Shown here piece by piece: positions 7,115-16,267 of a stretch of DNA of 27,936 bases. The notes below the pieces were generated by a model, which saw nothing but the letters and a program-made list of their open reading frames with translations, was not told the DNA's origin and did not search any database. The stretch is from Bacteroidales bacterium (GTDB lineage Bacteria; Bacteroidota; Bacteroidia; Bacteroidales; Paludibacteraceae): assembly GCA_900769555.1 (NCBI GenBank), contig CAAGHA010000004.1, forward strand, positions 1 through 27,936, in the 5' to 3' direction. Each line of letters opens with the position of its first letter. The first letter of the stretch is position 1. The position numbers were made by a program, and so were the translations under genes.

Positions 7115-10012
7115 ATGAAAAGATTTAGATTCTTTTTGTTAGTCGCGTTCTATGCGTTTCTAATAGGAGGTGTGGCTATAGCTGCGCCAGATCCTAATTT
7201 TTATGTCTTCCTCTGTTTTGGACAATCTAATATGGAAGGACAAGGTACAATCGAATCGCAAGACAAAACAGTTGATGGGCGTTTTCAGATGATGTCTTCT
7301 TTATCGTGTGGTTCTCGTAAGCAGGGTGAGTGGTACACTGCTACTCCTCCGTTGGCTCGTTGTGACACAAAGTTGGGCCCTGTTGATTACTTTGGTCGTA
7401 CGTTGGTGAAAAATTTGCCGGAAAATATTAAAATCGGTGTTATCACTGTGGCTGTTGCTGGGTGTGATATCCAATTGTTTGAAAAAGACAATTATCGCTC
7501 GTATGTTTCAAGTGCTCAAAGTTGGATGCAGTCTTCCATTAATCAGTATGGTGGTAATCCATACGGACGACTAATAGAAGTGGCTAAAAAAGCTCAAGAG
7601 GATGGGGTTATTAAAGGTATTCTATTGCATCAAGGAGAAACGAACACTGGTCAACAAGACTGGCCGAATCGTGTGAAAGGGGTTTATGATAATATCATTA
7701 AAGATTTAGGTCTGAATGCTGCAGACGTTCCTCTTTTGGCGGGTGAAGTGGTACGTACGGAGCAAGGTGGTAGTTGTGGTAGCATGAATAGCATTATTGC
7801 TAAATTGCCTAATACAATCTCTAATGCTCATGTGGTTTCAGCCGAGGGGTTAGGACATCAGGGTGATAATCTTCACTTTACTTCTGCCAGTTATCGTACT
7901 TTAGGTGAGAGATATGCAAATAAGATGCTCTCTCTTCTTGATGTGGAATCCGGAGGTGAGGGTGGTTCTACATCTCCCAATGAGCCGGCCGAGGATCGTC
8001 AACCCTACAAGGGTGACGCTCAATTGATTCCGGGTATAGTGGAAGCTGAAAACTACGATGAAGGTGGTAGCGGTGAGGCTTATTATGATACCGATTCTCA
8101 AAATGAAGGAGGTGAATATCGAAATGATGGTGTTGATGTGGTGAGCGTAAAAGATGGTTATGCAGTGGGATATACAACTTCTGATGAGTGGTTGGAATAT
8201 ACTGTTGAAGTTGAAGCGGATGGAAAGTATGTCTTTGAAGCGGTAGCTTCTAACGGGAATTCTAATATTGATATTGATTTGTTGTTGGATGGGAAAGAAA
8301 TTGCAACCATCTCCGGTTCTGCTACTGCTGATTGGGATACTTATTCTACCATACGCGGAACAACTTCTTCTATTTCCGCAGGAAAACATATTTTGCGTGT
8401 GAAATTTGGAAGTAACTATAGCAACTTAGATCGTATCACTTTCTACTCAGAAGAGGATGCTCCTGCTGTTCCGGAGAGACCTGAAAGTCCTTCTCCAAGT
8501 GTAGATCCGGGTGTGTATCCGTTATCTTATCCGGTGGAAAATACAGGTGCCGCTTGTGAAGATCCTTCTTCGTTGAAAGATGCTAACTTGAAATCTTGTA
8601 CAACTCTTCCGGACCCTTTTGAATGGGCCGATGGTAGCGGTCGTGTTACTGATTTTTGTGATTGGGCTTGTCGTCGTAATGAGATTAAAAGAGAGATTGA
8701 ACATTATGAGATAGGTGAGAAACCTACGTTTGATAATCTAACAGCTTCTTATAACAATGGTACGTTAACAGTAAAGATTACCAATGGAGGTAATACTTTG
8801 ACATTGACTAGCAAGATTTCTATCCCTTCCGGCAGTGGTCCGCATCCGATTGTGGTGGGTATGGATGGGAATACTGGTAGTTTGTCGGCTTCTCTTTTCT
8901 CTAAATGTATTCAAGTACCATTTACTCACTCTCAAATTGCTGAGTACAATAGTGGATTTGGTGGCGGAGGACGAAGTCAGAACGACCCTTTCTATAAGCT
9001 TTATCCGGGAACTTTTAACACGAAGGCCGACTATTGTGCGTGGTCTTGGGGAATCAGTCGTATCATTGATGGATTGGAGATTGTGAAAGATCAAATCAAT
9101 GCTGATATTTCTAAAATAGCCGTTACGGGTTGTTCGTATGCCGGAAAGATGGCTTTGTATGCAGGTGCATTTGATGAACGTATTACCTTAACCATTGCTC
9201 AAGAGTCGGGTGGTGGAGGAATTAATTCTTGGCGTGTGAGCGATAAGATTGGTTCCTCTGTCGAAGGTATTTCCAATACCAACTATGATTGGTTTTTAAC
9301 TAGCTTTAAACAGAAGTTTAATGGTAAAACAAATATGATTCCGTACGACCACCATGAGTTGATAGCCATGATTGCTCCTAGAGCCTTTTTGGCATTTGGA
9401 AATCCGGACTATGTTTGGTTGGGTGATGAGTCGGGGTATGTCTCTTTAAAGGCAGCAGAAGAGGTTTGGAAGGCAATGGGTATTGAGGATCGCTTTGGAT
9501 ATGTTATTGAAGGAGGTCATTCTCATTGTCAGGCTTCATCTAACCAAGATAATGCAGCAAGGAGTTTTATTCAGAAATTTTTGCATGGAGACAATTCCCA
9601 AAATACAACAGTCAGACGAAGCACTGTAAACGCCGAGTATAGCAGTTGGTCAAAGGCTTGGGCGGGGCATTCGATCGTAAATAATGGTTGTGGTAATAGT
9701 GATGATGAGGAGGGAGAAGAGACTTCTGTTTCCTTATCAAAATCTAATGCCGGATATTTCTTATCTTCAACCAGACCTAATCCTGTTACTTCCGGCGAAA
9801 CATCTTTTGAATTTTCTATTCCGGAGCGCGGTTTTGTCTCTATTGATTTGTACAATACATTAGGAGTAAGAGTGAAATCAATCGTTGCGGAGGAGTTGAA
9901 TGCAGGAGAGTATCAGAGGGTTTTGAATGTTGAGGATTTGCCTATAGGTGTCTATTGCTATGTTATGAATGTTAATGGATTCTCATTGTCGCAAAGAATG
10001 ATAATAGAGTAG
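7115..10012 (+). CDS. Secreted bifunctional xylan esterase: CE6-like acetyl esterase, CBM6-like module, CE15 glucuronoyl esterase, T9SS sorting domain
   Basis: The 965-aa protein opens with a signal peptide (about 1-24, ending GGVAIAA). Residues about 26-276 form an SGNH-type acetyl esterase like CE6: GQSNMEG (36-42, Ser38 nucleophile), HQGETN (172-177), and D-x-x-H at Asp251/His254. Residues about 305-445 resemble carbohydrate-binding family 6 (IVEAENYDEGG, WLEYTVEVEADGKY, LDRITF). Residues about 480-825 are a CE15 glucuronoyl methylesterase: GCSYAGK (Ser674), QESGG (Glu697, exactly 23 residues after the Ser as in characterised CE15 enzymes), HHELIAMIAPRA, and HC at His804. The C-terminus (about 880-965, RPNP...GEYQ...GVYCYVM) is a T9SS type A sorting domain. 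Acetyl groups and lignin-glucuronic acid ester links on glucuronoxylan are the expected targets. It is a single-gene unit with its own promoter and terminator; no SusC/SusD genes are nearby. Confidence 0.93.
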   Translation: MKRFRFFLLVAFYAFLIGGVAIAAPDPNFYVFLCFGQSNMEGQGTIESQDKTVDGRFQMMSSLSCGSRKQGEWYTATPPLARCDTKLGPVDYFGRTLVKNLPENIKIGVITVAVAGCDIQLFEKDNYRSYVSSAQSWMQSSINQYGGNPYGRLIEVAKKAQEDGVIKGILLHQGETNTGQQDWPNRVKGVYDNIIKDLGLNAADVPLLAGEVVRTEQGGSCGSMNSIIAKLPNTISNAHVVSAEGLGHQGDNLHFTSASYRTLGERYANKMLSLLDVESGGEGGSTSPNEPAEDRQPYKGDAQLIPGIVEAENYDEGGSGEAYYDTDSQNEGGEYRNDGVDVVSVKDGYAVGYTTSDEWLEYTVEVEADGKYVFEAVASNGNSNIDIDLLLDGKEIATISGSATADWDTYSTIRGTTSSISAGKHILRVKFGSNYSNLDRITFYSEEDAPAVPERPESPSPSVDPGVYPLSYPVENTGAACEDPSSLKDANLKSCTTLPDPFEWADGSGRVTDFCDWACRRNEIKREIEHYEIGEKPTFDNLTASYNNGTLTVKITNGGNTLTLTSKISIPSGSGPHPIVVGMDGNTGSLSASLFSKCIQVPFTHSQIAEYNSGFGGGGRSQNDPFYKLYPGTFNTKADYCAWSWGISRIIDGLEIVKDQINADISKIAVTGCSYAGKMALYAGAFDERITLTIAQESGGGGINSWRVSDKIGSSVEGISNTNYDWFLTSFKQKFNGKTNMIPYDHHELIAMIAPRAFLAFGNPDYVWLGDESGYVSLKAAEEVWKAMGIEDRFGYVIEGGHSHCQASSNQDNAARSFIQKFLHGDNSQNTTVRRSTVNAEYSSWSKAWAGHSIVNNGCGNSDDEEGEETSVSLSKSNAGYFLSSTRPNPVTSGETSFEFSIPERGFVSIDLYNTLGVRVKSIVAEELNAGEYQRVLNVEDLPIGVYCYVMNVNGFSLSQRMIIE

Positions 10013-10044
10013 AATATATAAGCAATTTTGATTAATTCTTTTTC

Positions 10045-10082
10045 AAAAGGGGCAACACCATATTATTGGTGCAGCCCCTTTT
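10045..10082 (+). terminator. Strong intrinsic terminator after the esterase gene
   Basis: AAAAGGGGC (10045-10053) pairs with GCCCCTTTT (10074-10082), and CACCA/TGGTG (10056-10060/10067-10071) extends the stem inside. The T-run on the plus strand and A-run on the left could let it work in both directions, also ending metG transcription from the right. Confidence 0.85.
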
Positions 10083-10150
10083 ACTTATTTGTCAAGTTAA
10101 TGTTGTAGAACTAAACGTTAGTAAGATAAAAGATCGTCTCTAATATATTT

Positions 10151-12205
10151 TTATCCTACTTCAGAACCATTGGTAACCTCTCTTGATGGAGAAATTACGG
10201 TTAGTTTACCATCCTTATCTACAGCAGAAAGTATCATTCCCTGACTCTCAACTCCTTTTAATTTTCTTGTTGGGAAATTGGCAATAAAACAAACTTGCTT
10301 ACCAATTAACTCTTCCGGAGAGTAGGATTGTGCAATACCGGATACAATGGTTCTGCCTCCCATTCCATCATCAATTTTAAATTGTAACAATTTATCGGCT
10401 TTAGGAACTTTTTGACAATCTAAAACTTTTCCAACTCGTATATCCATCTTGCAGAAATCGTCAAAGGTTGTCTCTTCTTTAATTGCATTGGGTTTCCATT
10501 CATTCTCTTCATTTACTTTCTTCGTATCTTGAAGTTTTTGAATTTGACCCTCTATAACATCATCCTCAATCTTTTCAAACAATAGTGTAGCTTCGCCTAA
10601 AACAGCTCCTGTTGAAAGAAGGTCGATCTTGCCTAATTGATTCCAACTAAAATCAGACATATTCAGCATTGTTCTTAATTTTGCAGAAGAGAATGGTAAG
10701 AAAGGCTCAAATGCAATTGCTAAATTGGCTGCGATTTGCAATCCGATATGTAGAATCGTTGCAGTACGATTCATGTCCGTTTTCGCCAATTTCCAAGGTT
10801 CTGTTTCTGCTAAATACTTATTACCGATTCTGGCTAAGTTCATCGCTTCTTTTTGAGCATCTCTAAATTTAAAGTTGTCTAACAACGACTCTAATTTTTC
10901 TTTAACATTTGAGAACTCTTTCAAGGTCTCTTTGTCATAATCGGTAAGTTCATTTAATGCAGGAACTTTACCATCGAAATATTTTTTTGTTAGAACCAAT
11001 GCTCGATTGATAAAGTTACCATAGATTGCAACCAACTCGTTATTATTACGAGCTTGGAAATCTTTCCAAGTGAAATCGTTGTCTTTTGTCTCTGGTGCAT
11101 TTGCCGTCAGCACGTAACGCAGTGTGTCTTGTTTGTTTGGGAACTCCACCAAGTATTCGTTCAACCATACAGCCCAATTTCGAGAGGTTGAAATTTTATC
11201 CCCTTCAAGATTCAAAAATTCGTTACTTGGAACATTGTCAGGAATAATATAACTACCTTCTGCTTTCAACATAGCAGGGAATACGATGCAGTGGAAAACG
11301 ATATTGTCTTTCCCGATGAAGTGAACCAAACGAGTATCTTCTTCTTTCCACCATTTTTCCCAATTGCCATATTGAGGATTGTTGTCGCATAACTCTTTTG
11401 TATTGCTGATGTATCCGATAGGAGCATCAAACCAAACATACAATACTTTTCCCTCTGCACCTTCAACCGGAACAGGAATTCCCCAATCCAAGTCTCTACT
11501 TACTGCACGAGGTTGTAAGCCTAAGTCGAGCCAACTTTTACATTGCCCATATACATTGGGTCTCCACTCTTTATGCTCCTCTAAAATCCACTGACGCAAC
11601 CACTCTTCATGTTTATCAAGAGGTAGATACCAATGTTTAGTCTCTTTTTTTATAGGTTTTGCTCCTGATAGTTTACTGATTGGATTTATCAACTCCTCAG
11701 GAGATAATGTACTTCCACATTTCTCACATTGATCACCATAGGCATCTGTAGCATGACAACGAGGACATTCTCCAACAATGTAGCGGTCTGCTAAAAATTG
11801 TTGAGCCTCTTCGTCATAATATTGTTCTGTAGTCTTTTCAATAAATTTTCCATTTTCATATAGTTTCTTGAAAAAATCAGAAGCTACTTGGTGATGCGTT
11901 TTTGAACTCGTGCGTGAATAGACATCAAATGATATACCAAATTCTTTAAATGAATCTCTGATTAGAGTGTGATAACGATCTACAACGTCTTGTGGGGTGA
12001 TTCCCTCTTTTTTTGCACGAATGGTGATTGGTACACCATGTTCATCTGAACCTCCAACAAATAATACCTCTTCGCCTTTCAATCGAAGGTATCTGACATA
12101 AATATCCGCTGGGACATAAACCCCGGCTAAGTGTCCAATGTGAACCGGACCATTTGCGTAGGGTAACGCAGATGTAACGGTCGTTCTTTTGAATTTTTTA
12201 TCCAT
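10151..12205 (-). CDS. metG: Methionyl-tRNA synthetase with C-terminal tRNA-binding domain
   Basis: This enzyme charges initiator and elongator tRNA-Met with methionine using ATP. Numbering from Met at 12205, it has the class I signature HIGH (22-25), a zinc knuckle with Cys147, Cys150, Cys160 and Cys163 (CPRC and CEKC), the signature loop KISTS (337-341, for KMSKS), and an anticodon-binding helical domain. The EMAP/Trbp111-like OB-fold starts near 575 (FCKMDIRVGKVLDCQK, then SQGMILSA) and gives dimerisation/tRNA binding. The length of 684 aa fits the long MetG form. A further in-frame ATG at 12241 lies upstream of a TATCTTTG promoter box (12238-12231), so the 12205 start is more credible. 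It lies downstream of the DUF2130 gene in the same orientation but appears to have its own promoter. Confidence 0.97.
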   Translation of the reverse strand: MDKKFKRTTVTSALPYANGPVHIGHLAGVYVPADIYVRYLRLKGEEVLFVGGSDEHGVPITIRAKKEGITPQDVVDRYHTLIRDSFKEFGISFDVYSRTSSKTHHQVASDFFKKLYENGKFIEKTTEQYYDEEAQQFLADRYIVGECPRCHATDAYGDQCEKCGSTLSPEELINPISKLSGAKPIKKETKHWYLPLDKHEEWLRQWILEEHKEWRPNVYGQCKSWLDLGLQPRAVSRDLDWGIPVPVEGAEGKVLYVWFDAPIGYISNTKELCDNNPQYGNWEKWWKEEDTRLVHFIGKDNIVFHCIVFPAMLKAEGSYIIPDNVPSNEFLNLEGDKISTSRNWAVWLNEYLVEFPNKQDTLRYVLTANAPETKDNDFTWKDFQARNNNELVAIYGNFINRALVLTKKYFDGKVPALNELTDYDKETLKEFSNVKEKLESLLDNFKFRDAQKEAMNLARIGNKYLAETEPWKLAKTDMNRTATILHIGLQIAANLAIAFEPFLPFSSAKLRTMLNMSDFSWNQLGKIDLLSTGAVLGEATLLFEKIEDDVIEGQIQKLQDTKKVNEENEWKPNAIKEETTFDDFCKMDIRVGKVLDCQKVPKADKLLQFKIDDGMGGRTIVSGIAQSYSPEELIGKQVCFIANFPTRKLKGVESQGMILSAVDKDGKLTVISPSREVTNGSEVG

Positions 12206-12230
12206 TTTTCTTTCTATTTTCTTCGGTTTG

Positions 12231-12238
12231 CAAAGATA
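12231..12238 (-). promoter_or_regulatory. Bacteroidota -7 element for metG
   Basis: CAAAGATA on the plus strand reads TATCTTTG (TAnnTTTG) on the minus strand, 26 bp upstream of the ATG at 12205. This implies a leader of only about 15-20 nt and argues against the upstream in-frame ATG at 12241. Confidence 0.6.
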
Positions 12239-12269
12239 CAATTTTTTTTTATTGTATAAATGATGCCTC

Positions 12270-13634
12270 TTATTCTATCTCACCATTCACCTCCGATCTT
12301 GCCTCTTTAAACTTTTGTGCCATTGTCGGATTGTTTTTGGTTAATTTTTTTATGCTTAGGTCTTGCGCTTTTTCATTGGCCAAGCGTAAATTGTTTTCTG
12401 AGCCAATCAATGCATCTTTTATCTTTTGTAAGTGGTTTATTGATTTGTCTATCTCCTCAATGGCTAACCTGAATTTTTCACTCGCTAAGCGATAGTTGCG
12501 CCCGAATTTATCCTGAAATTCTAATAGCGAATTTTCAAAATTGGTAACGTCGATGGATTGGCTTCGTGCAATTTCCAACTCTTTTTTATAGGCTAAACTC
12601 TTCTTCGAGGTTTGAACCAACAATGTGATAATCGGAATGAAAAGTTGTGGTCGTACAACGTACATCTTGTCATAACGATAGGAGACATCAACAATCCCTC
12701 CATTATACAACTCATTGTCGGGTTCAAGGGTCGAAACCAATACTGCAAATTCACATTTCTTCTTTTTTCGGTCCTCATCCAACTTTTTGAAAAAATCTTC
12801 ATTCTTATGTTTGCTTGCAGTTGTATCCATCTCATTTTTCATCTCAAACATAATCGAGATGTATTCAATACCCTCTTCTGAATCTCTAAATATAAAGTCT
12901 CCCTTTGTCCCATCTATGGAGGTGTTGTCTTTCTCAAAATAGGCATGTGGCATTATGGGGCGCAATAGCTGATTAAATTGGGTTGAGCAATGTGTTTCCA
13001 GCGACTCTCCAATCATCTTTGTGGATAATTTGCTCTTGTAATCTTTGTAGTAATCTATCAACTCTTGTTTGTCTTTTAACTCTTGTTCATGCCGTTTAAT
13101 GAGCTCTGATTCATGAATCTTTGCTTTGTTCTTCTCTAATTCGACTTCGTTCCTTGCTTGAGCCAACTGGGTAGAGATGTTTTGTATTGTCTCATTGGAT
13201 TTGTTTCGTTCTTCTAATAGTCTTGTTTGAACTTTTAAGTCGGTCTCTTTTATTGTTGCACTTAATTGTGCTATGATTTGGTCTTTATTGGAAATGGCAA
13301 GGGCTATCTCATTTTTCTTCTGTTCTTCAAATAAGTTGATACGACTTTTCAATTGTTCAATTTCAGACTCTTTTTCGAATTTCAGCTTTTCAAATTCTCT
13401 CTCCTTGCTTTCCCAATCATGCTCTTTTTGAACCAATTGGTTTTGAAAGTCATTCTTTACTCGCTCTGTCGCTAAATCTTGTTCTAAACGAAATCGAGAA
13501 TTTATTTCTTTTACTTGTCGTTCTATTTCTGCCTGAAATTCGGCATTTTTCACTTGAGTCACTATAGAGGCATAATCTGCCTCGTCAACAGTAAAGGTTT
13601 TGTTGCAATTGGGACATTTTAGTTCTCTTTTCAT
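12270..13634 (-). CDS. DUF2130 protein: zinc-ribbon-like N-terminus, long coiled coil, nuclease-like core
   Basis: The 454-aa protein matches the DUF2130 family, whose function is not established. The N-terminus has a CPNC pair (Cys7, Cys10), half of a zinc ribbon, without an obvious second pair. Residues about 30-200 are a long charged coiled coil. The conserved core (about 205-400: KMIGESLETHC, GTKGDFIFRD, MFEMKNEMD, NEDFFKKLDEDR) contains Asp246 and Glu264-x-Lys266. That spacing fits a PD-(D/E)xK restriction-nuclease-like active site, so DNA or RNA cleavage is plausible but inferred. A second helical region closes the protein (about 405-450). It starts 14 bp after the glucosaminidase gene ends, so the two may share a transcript; metG follows. 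Confidence 0.85.
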   Translation of the reverse strand: MKRELKCPNCNKTFTVDEADYASIVTQVKNAEFQAEIERQVKEINSRFRLEQDLATERVKNDFQNQLVQKEHDWESKEREFEKLKFEKESEIEQLKSRINLFEEQKKNEIALAISNKDQIIAQLSATIKETDLKVQTRLLEERNKSNETIQNISTQLAQARNEVELEKNKAKIHESELIKRHEQELKDKQELIDYYKDYKSKLSTKMIGESLETHCSTQFNQLLRPIMPHAYFEKDNTSIDGTKGDFIFRDSEEGIEYISIMFEMKNEMDTTASKHKNEDFFKKLDEDRKKKKCEFAVLVSTLEPDNELYNGGIVDVSYRYDKMYVVRPQLFIPIITLLVQTSKKSLAYKKELEIARSQSIDVTNFENSLLEFQDKFGRNYRLASEKFRLAIEEIDKSINHLQKIKDALIGSENNLRLANEKAQDLSIKKLTKNNPTMAQKFKEARSEVNGEIE

Positions 13635-13648
13635 CTTTGCAACCTAAT

Positions 13649-14443
13649 TTATTTTGAAATGAAAATTGTATCACCCTCAGATGGTTGAGGTATGTTTTTT
13701 CTTTGCAGTTTATTGTATTTCCGAATTTGCCATTTGCGTAAGTTAAATTCATCGGCTATTCCGTAATAGGAATCTCCTTTTTCGGCTATAACTGCTTTTT
13801 GTCCGTTAGATGAGATTACTTTATGGGTTCGATAAATTGGAATTGTTCCCATTGTACTTTGAACCATGTACTCATTTCTTGGGGCAATTACATTGTTGTC
13901 ATTTGGAAGAATCTTATCTTCAATTTTAGTCTCTCCGGTATCATATTTATGTAATTCATACGTCTCGATTAATGTGATTAGCTTTTGTGCATAGTCCGGA
14001 GCTGTGGCATATCCACACTCTTTCAATCCTTTTGCCCAACCCTCGTAATCGGTCGTTTCCAATTTGAATAACTTTTCGTATCGAGGTCTTTTCAAAAAGA
14101 TAGAGTGATCTTCGTAAGATTGTTCCGGATTCTTGTATTTCCTAAAGCATTCTCCTTTTTTATCATCATCGTGATAAACACGCTCTCCGGTCCAATCGTT
14201 ATGGCATTTGATGCCAAAGTGATTATTGCTCTTTAGCGCCAATTCACTTTTCCCTGCTCCTGATTCTAATATTCCTTGCGCGAGTGTTATGCTGGCCGGA
14301 ATACCATGTTCATTCATCTTTTTTACTGCAATTTTTGCATATTTCTCGATATAATCAACATTTGATTGTATCTTCTTTTGAGCAAAAAGACCTATATTCG
14401 AGATGGTTAACAAAGTGATTAGAAATAAACCTCTTTTCCTCAT
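13649..14443 (-). CDS. Secreted glucosaminidase (GH73-type) with C-terminal LysM
   Basis: Such proteins cut N-acetylglucosamine-containing glycan strands of peptidoglycan during growth and division. A signal peptide covers about residues 1-22 (ending GLFAQ). The glucosaminidase domain spans about 28-165. Its conserved block LAQGILESGAGKSELA has the catalytic Glu at position 60, followed by NNHFGIKCHNDW, then FRKY and YEDHSIFLK. The C-terminal part (about 215-264, KVISSNGQKAVIAEKGDSYY, then IRKYNKLQ) ends in a LysM-like peptidoglycan-binding motif, preceded by a second weak repeat-like segment. The 264-aa length is typical. It lies in the same orientation as, and downstream of, the GH5 gene, separated by 179 bp with no recognisable TAnnTTTG box. 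Confidence 0.9.
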   Translation of the reverse strand: MRKRGLFLITLLTISNIGLFAQKKIQSNVDYIEKYAKIAVKKMNEHGIPASITLAQGILESGAGKSELALKSNNHFGIKCHNDWTGERVYHDDDKKGECFRKYKNPEQSYEDHSIFLKRPRYEKLFKLETTDYEGWAKGLKECGYATAPDYAQKLITLIETYELHKYDTGETKIEDKILPNDNNVIAPRNEYMVQSTMGTIPIYRTHKVISSNGQKAVIAEKGDSYYGIADEFNLRKWQIRKYNKLQRKNIPQPSEGDTIFISK

Positions 14444-14622
14444 ATTAATGTTATTTGTTATGCCGATTAAATCAACGGTGGATTACCTAAAAAGCAGGCA
14501 ATCAACTCGATGAATATTGAACAACTTCTTAAGTTACTATAAATTACGATATTTGTTTTTTTTTTGTAATAAATCTTATTTCGGATGCCAAAATCATCAC
14601 TATCTGATTTATAGAACTTACA

Positions 14623-16035
14623 TTATTTTTTTATCAATTTTCTGATAAATTTTCCTTTCTTGGTATCAATGTAAATGATATAAATTCCCTTATTCAAACC
14701 TTCTAATTCTTTTATTTCTTTTTCAGTTGCCTTCAAGACAAGATTGCCACTGATGTCAAATAAAGCAATATATTCAATCTCCTCTTCTGTTATTATACTT
14801 AATTGGTTATCAGAAAAAGTCACATAGATGTCGAAATCAGCTTCAATATCATTTACACCGGTAGAATCGCCGATACCCAGTACATTCATGATTTTGTTTA
14901 CGACTTCTTTACCATCCTGATACCATGTCAATTCTTTTCGGTTAAGGTAGCCATGAGCTTCGCCACCATTGTTTGCATATTTGTTATTATCCCAGAGAAT
15001 GCAAGGTATGCCATATTTTTTAGAATTGCCGTAGAAGCATTCCACCCATTGTAAGCGATCTGTTAAATTATTTTTATTAGAGATGGATGTTTCACCTATA
15101 ACAACAGCTGTACCTTTTTTCGCAAATTCGTCATTCAATGTTTTAAAGTGCCATTCGATACCACTTTTCATGCTGTTATCAAATTTTGTCACACTCATAT
15201 CTCCCAAGCACAATTCGTAAGGGGCGTATGCGTGAACGGAAATAGCTATTCGGTTGTCAGCACCTCCATTATCTGTTGGTAATTTGAAATATTTGTTTCG
15301 GCAACCATCCATAGAAGCGCAATAGCCCGGACACATGATCATTCGCTCTTTGTTGTAATCGCTACCATTATTGCGAATTGCATCTACAGCAATTTGATTC
15401 AGGTCGTTTATAATTTCTATTGCACTTTTGACTGACGTTGTTATGTTGTTGACATCGAACCACCATTCATATTCGGTTCCTACAAGGCGAGGTTCATTCA
15501 ATGTTTCAAAAATCAGGTGTTGGTCATACTCTGCAAATGTTGCGGCAATTTGACTCCATACTTCTCTTACAAATGTTTCAGATTGTTCTTGATACGTTGT
15601 TGATGGATAATAATAGTCTTTGTTTGTATCGTGATGAATATTCAAAATTACGTACATATTGTTGTTAAAACAGTAATCCACGACTTCCTTTATGCGAGCA
15701 AGCCATTCTTCTTCTATTTTGAAGTCCATATCATCAGAATAGTCGGTGTGAGTTCCCCATGAAACGGGTATTCTGATTGTATTAAAACCGGCTTTTTTTA
15801 CTTCATCAATCATTTCCTGAGTGGTTTTGGGATTTCCCCAAGATAGTTCGGCATCTGTTCCGGGGCGACTGTTTGCATCCAGTGTGTTCCCTAAGTTCCA
15901 TCCGGTACCCATGAGTTTTACTATTTCAGGAGCTGTTTTTCCAGTTATTATCTCCTTTTCTGTTTGTGCAGAAACGTTTAGCGTTATACCTAATGATAGC
16001 GCAAAACCTACGATTACTTTTTTTAACGTGTTCAT
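14623..16035 (-). CDS. Secreted GH5 endo-glucanase with T9SS sorting domain
   Basis: GH5 enzymes hydrolyse beta-1,4-glucans or related hemicelluloses with a retaining mechanism. The signal peptide is about residues 1-23 (ending NVSA). The GH5 barrel (about 35-375) shows GTGWNLGNTLDA (43-54), NTIRIPVSW, the His pair HH (134-135), TLNEPR with acid/base Glu181, HAYAPY (268-273), GETS with nucleophile Glu315, and a late LWDNN. The opening motif is typical of subfamily GH5_4, which includes endoglucanases and xyloglucanases; the exact substrate is unproven. The tail (about 395-470, ITEEEIEYIALFDISGNLVL, then LNKGIYIIYI) is a T9SS type A sorting domain, so the enzyme is likely exported to the surface or medium. 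It shares a divergent promoter region with cdd. Confidence 0.93.
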   Translation of the reverse strand: MNTLKKVIVGFALSLGITLNVSAQTEKEIITGKTAPEIVKLMGTGWNLGNTLDANSRPGTDAELSWGNPKTTQEMIDEVKKAGFNTIRIPVSWGTHTDYSDDMDFKIEEEWLARIKEVVDYCFNNNMYVILNIHHDTNKDYYYPSTTYQEQSETFVREVWSQIAATFAEYDQHLIFETLNEPRLVGTEYEWWFDVNNITTSVKSAIEIINDLNQIAVDAIRNNGSDYNKERMIMCPGYCASMDGCRNKYFKLPTDNGGADNRIAISVHAYAPYELCLGDMSVTKFDNSMKSGIEWHFKTLNDEFAKKGTAVVIGETSISNKNNLTDRLQWVECFYGNSKKYGIPCILWDNNKYANNGGEAHGYLNRKELTWYQDGKEVVNKIMNVLGIGDSTGVNDIEADFDIYVTFSDNQLSIITEEEIEYIALFDISGNLVLKATEKEIKELEGLNKGIYIIYIDTKKGKFIRKLIKK

Positions 16036-16113
16036 GATATGTACTCTTTCATAAATATATCTTATTATAGTAGTAATTAGGGGTGTTTATTGCTGAAAAA
16101 TCACTTCCCTAAA

Positions 16114-16121
16114 CAAATATA
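16114..16121 (-). promoter_or_regulatory. Bacteroidota -7 element for the GH5 gene
   Basis: CAAATATA on the plus strand reads TATATTTG on the minus strand, matching TAnnTTTG, 78 bp upstream of the GH5 ATG at 16035. Confidence 0.55.
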
Positions 16122-16164
16122 AAACTTTTTTATATATCGTTAAAATATTAGTAGTGCTTTTTTT

Positions 16165-16184
16165 TATATTTGTCTATATTTGTC
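16165..16184 (+). promoter_or_regulatory. Tandem Bacteroidota -7 elements for cdd
   Basis: TATATTTGTC occurs twice back to back (16165-16174 and 16175-16184), giving two perfect TAnnTTTG boxes spaced by exactly one helical turn (10 bp). They precede the cdd ATG at 16268 by about 85 bp and are divergent from the GH5 promoter. Confidence 0.55.
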
Positions 16185-16267
16185 TTAGTGGTTTCGGTAT
16201 ATTATTTCATTGTTACAAACGAAATTGATAGAAGAAGCCATTTTTATTCTAATAATAATTACTCATC

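Noticed and set aside
7901..8389. 162-aa minus-strand frame opposite the esterase gene
   Set aside because: Antisense to the linker/CBM region; rich in Ile/Ser from complementing coding sequence, with no domain or promoter.
12205..12241. Start of metG at 12241
   Set aside because: The extra 12 residues lie across a promoter box and do not match MetG; the 12205 ATG gives the normal N-terminus.
7115..16035. A polysaccharide utilisation locus
   Set aside because: Two exported carbohydrate enzymes are present, but no SusC/SusD, sensor or transporter genes, and metG and others lie between; only loosely clustered.
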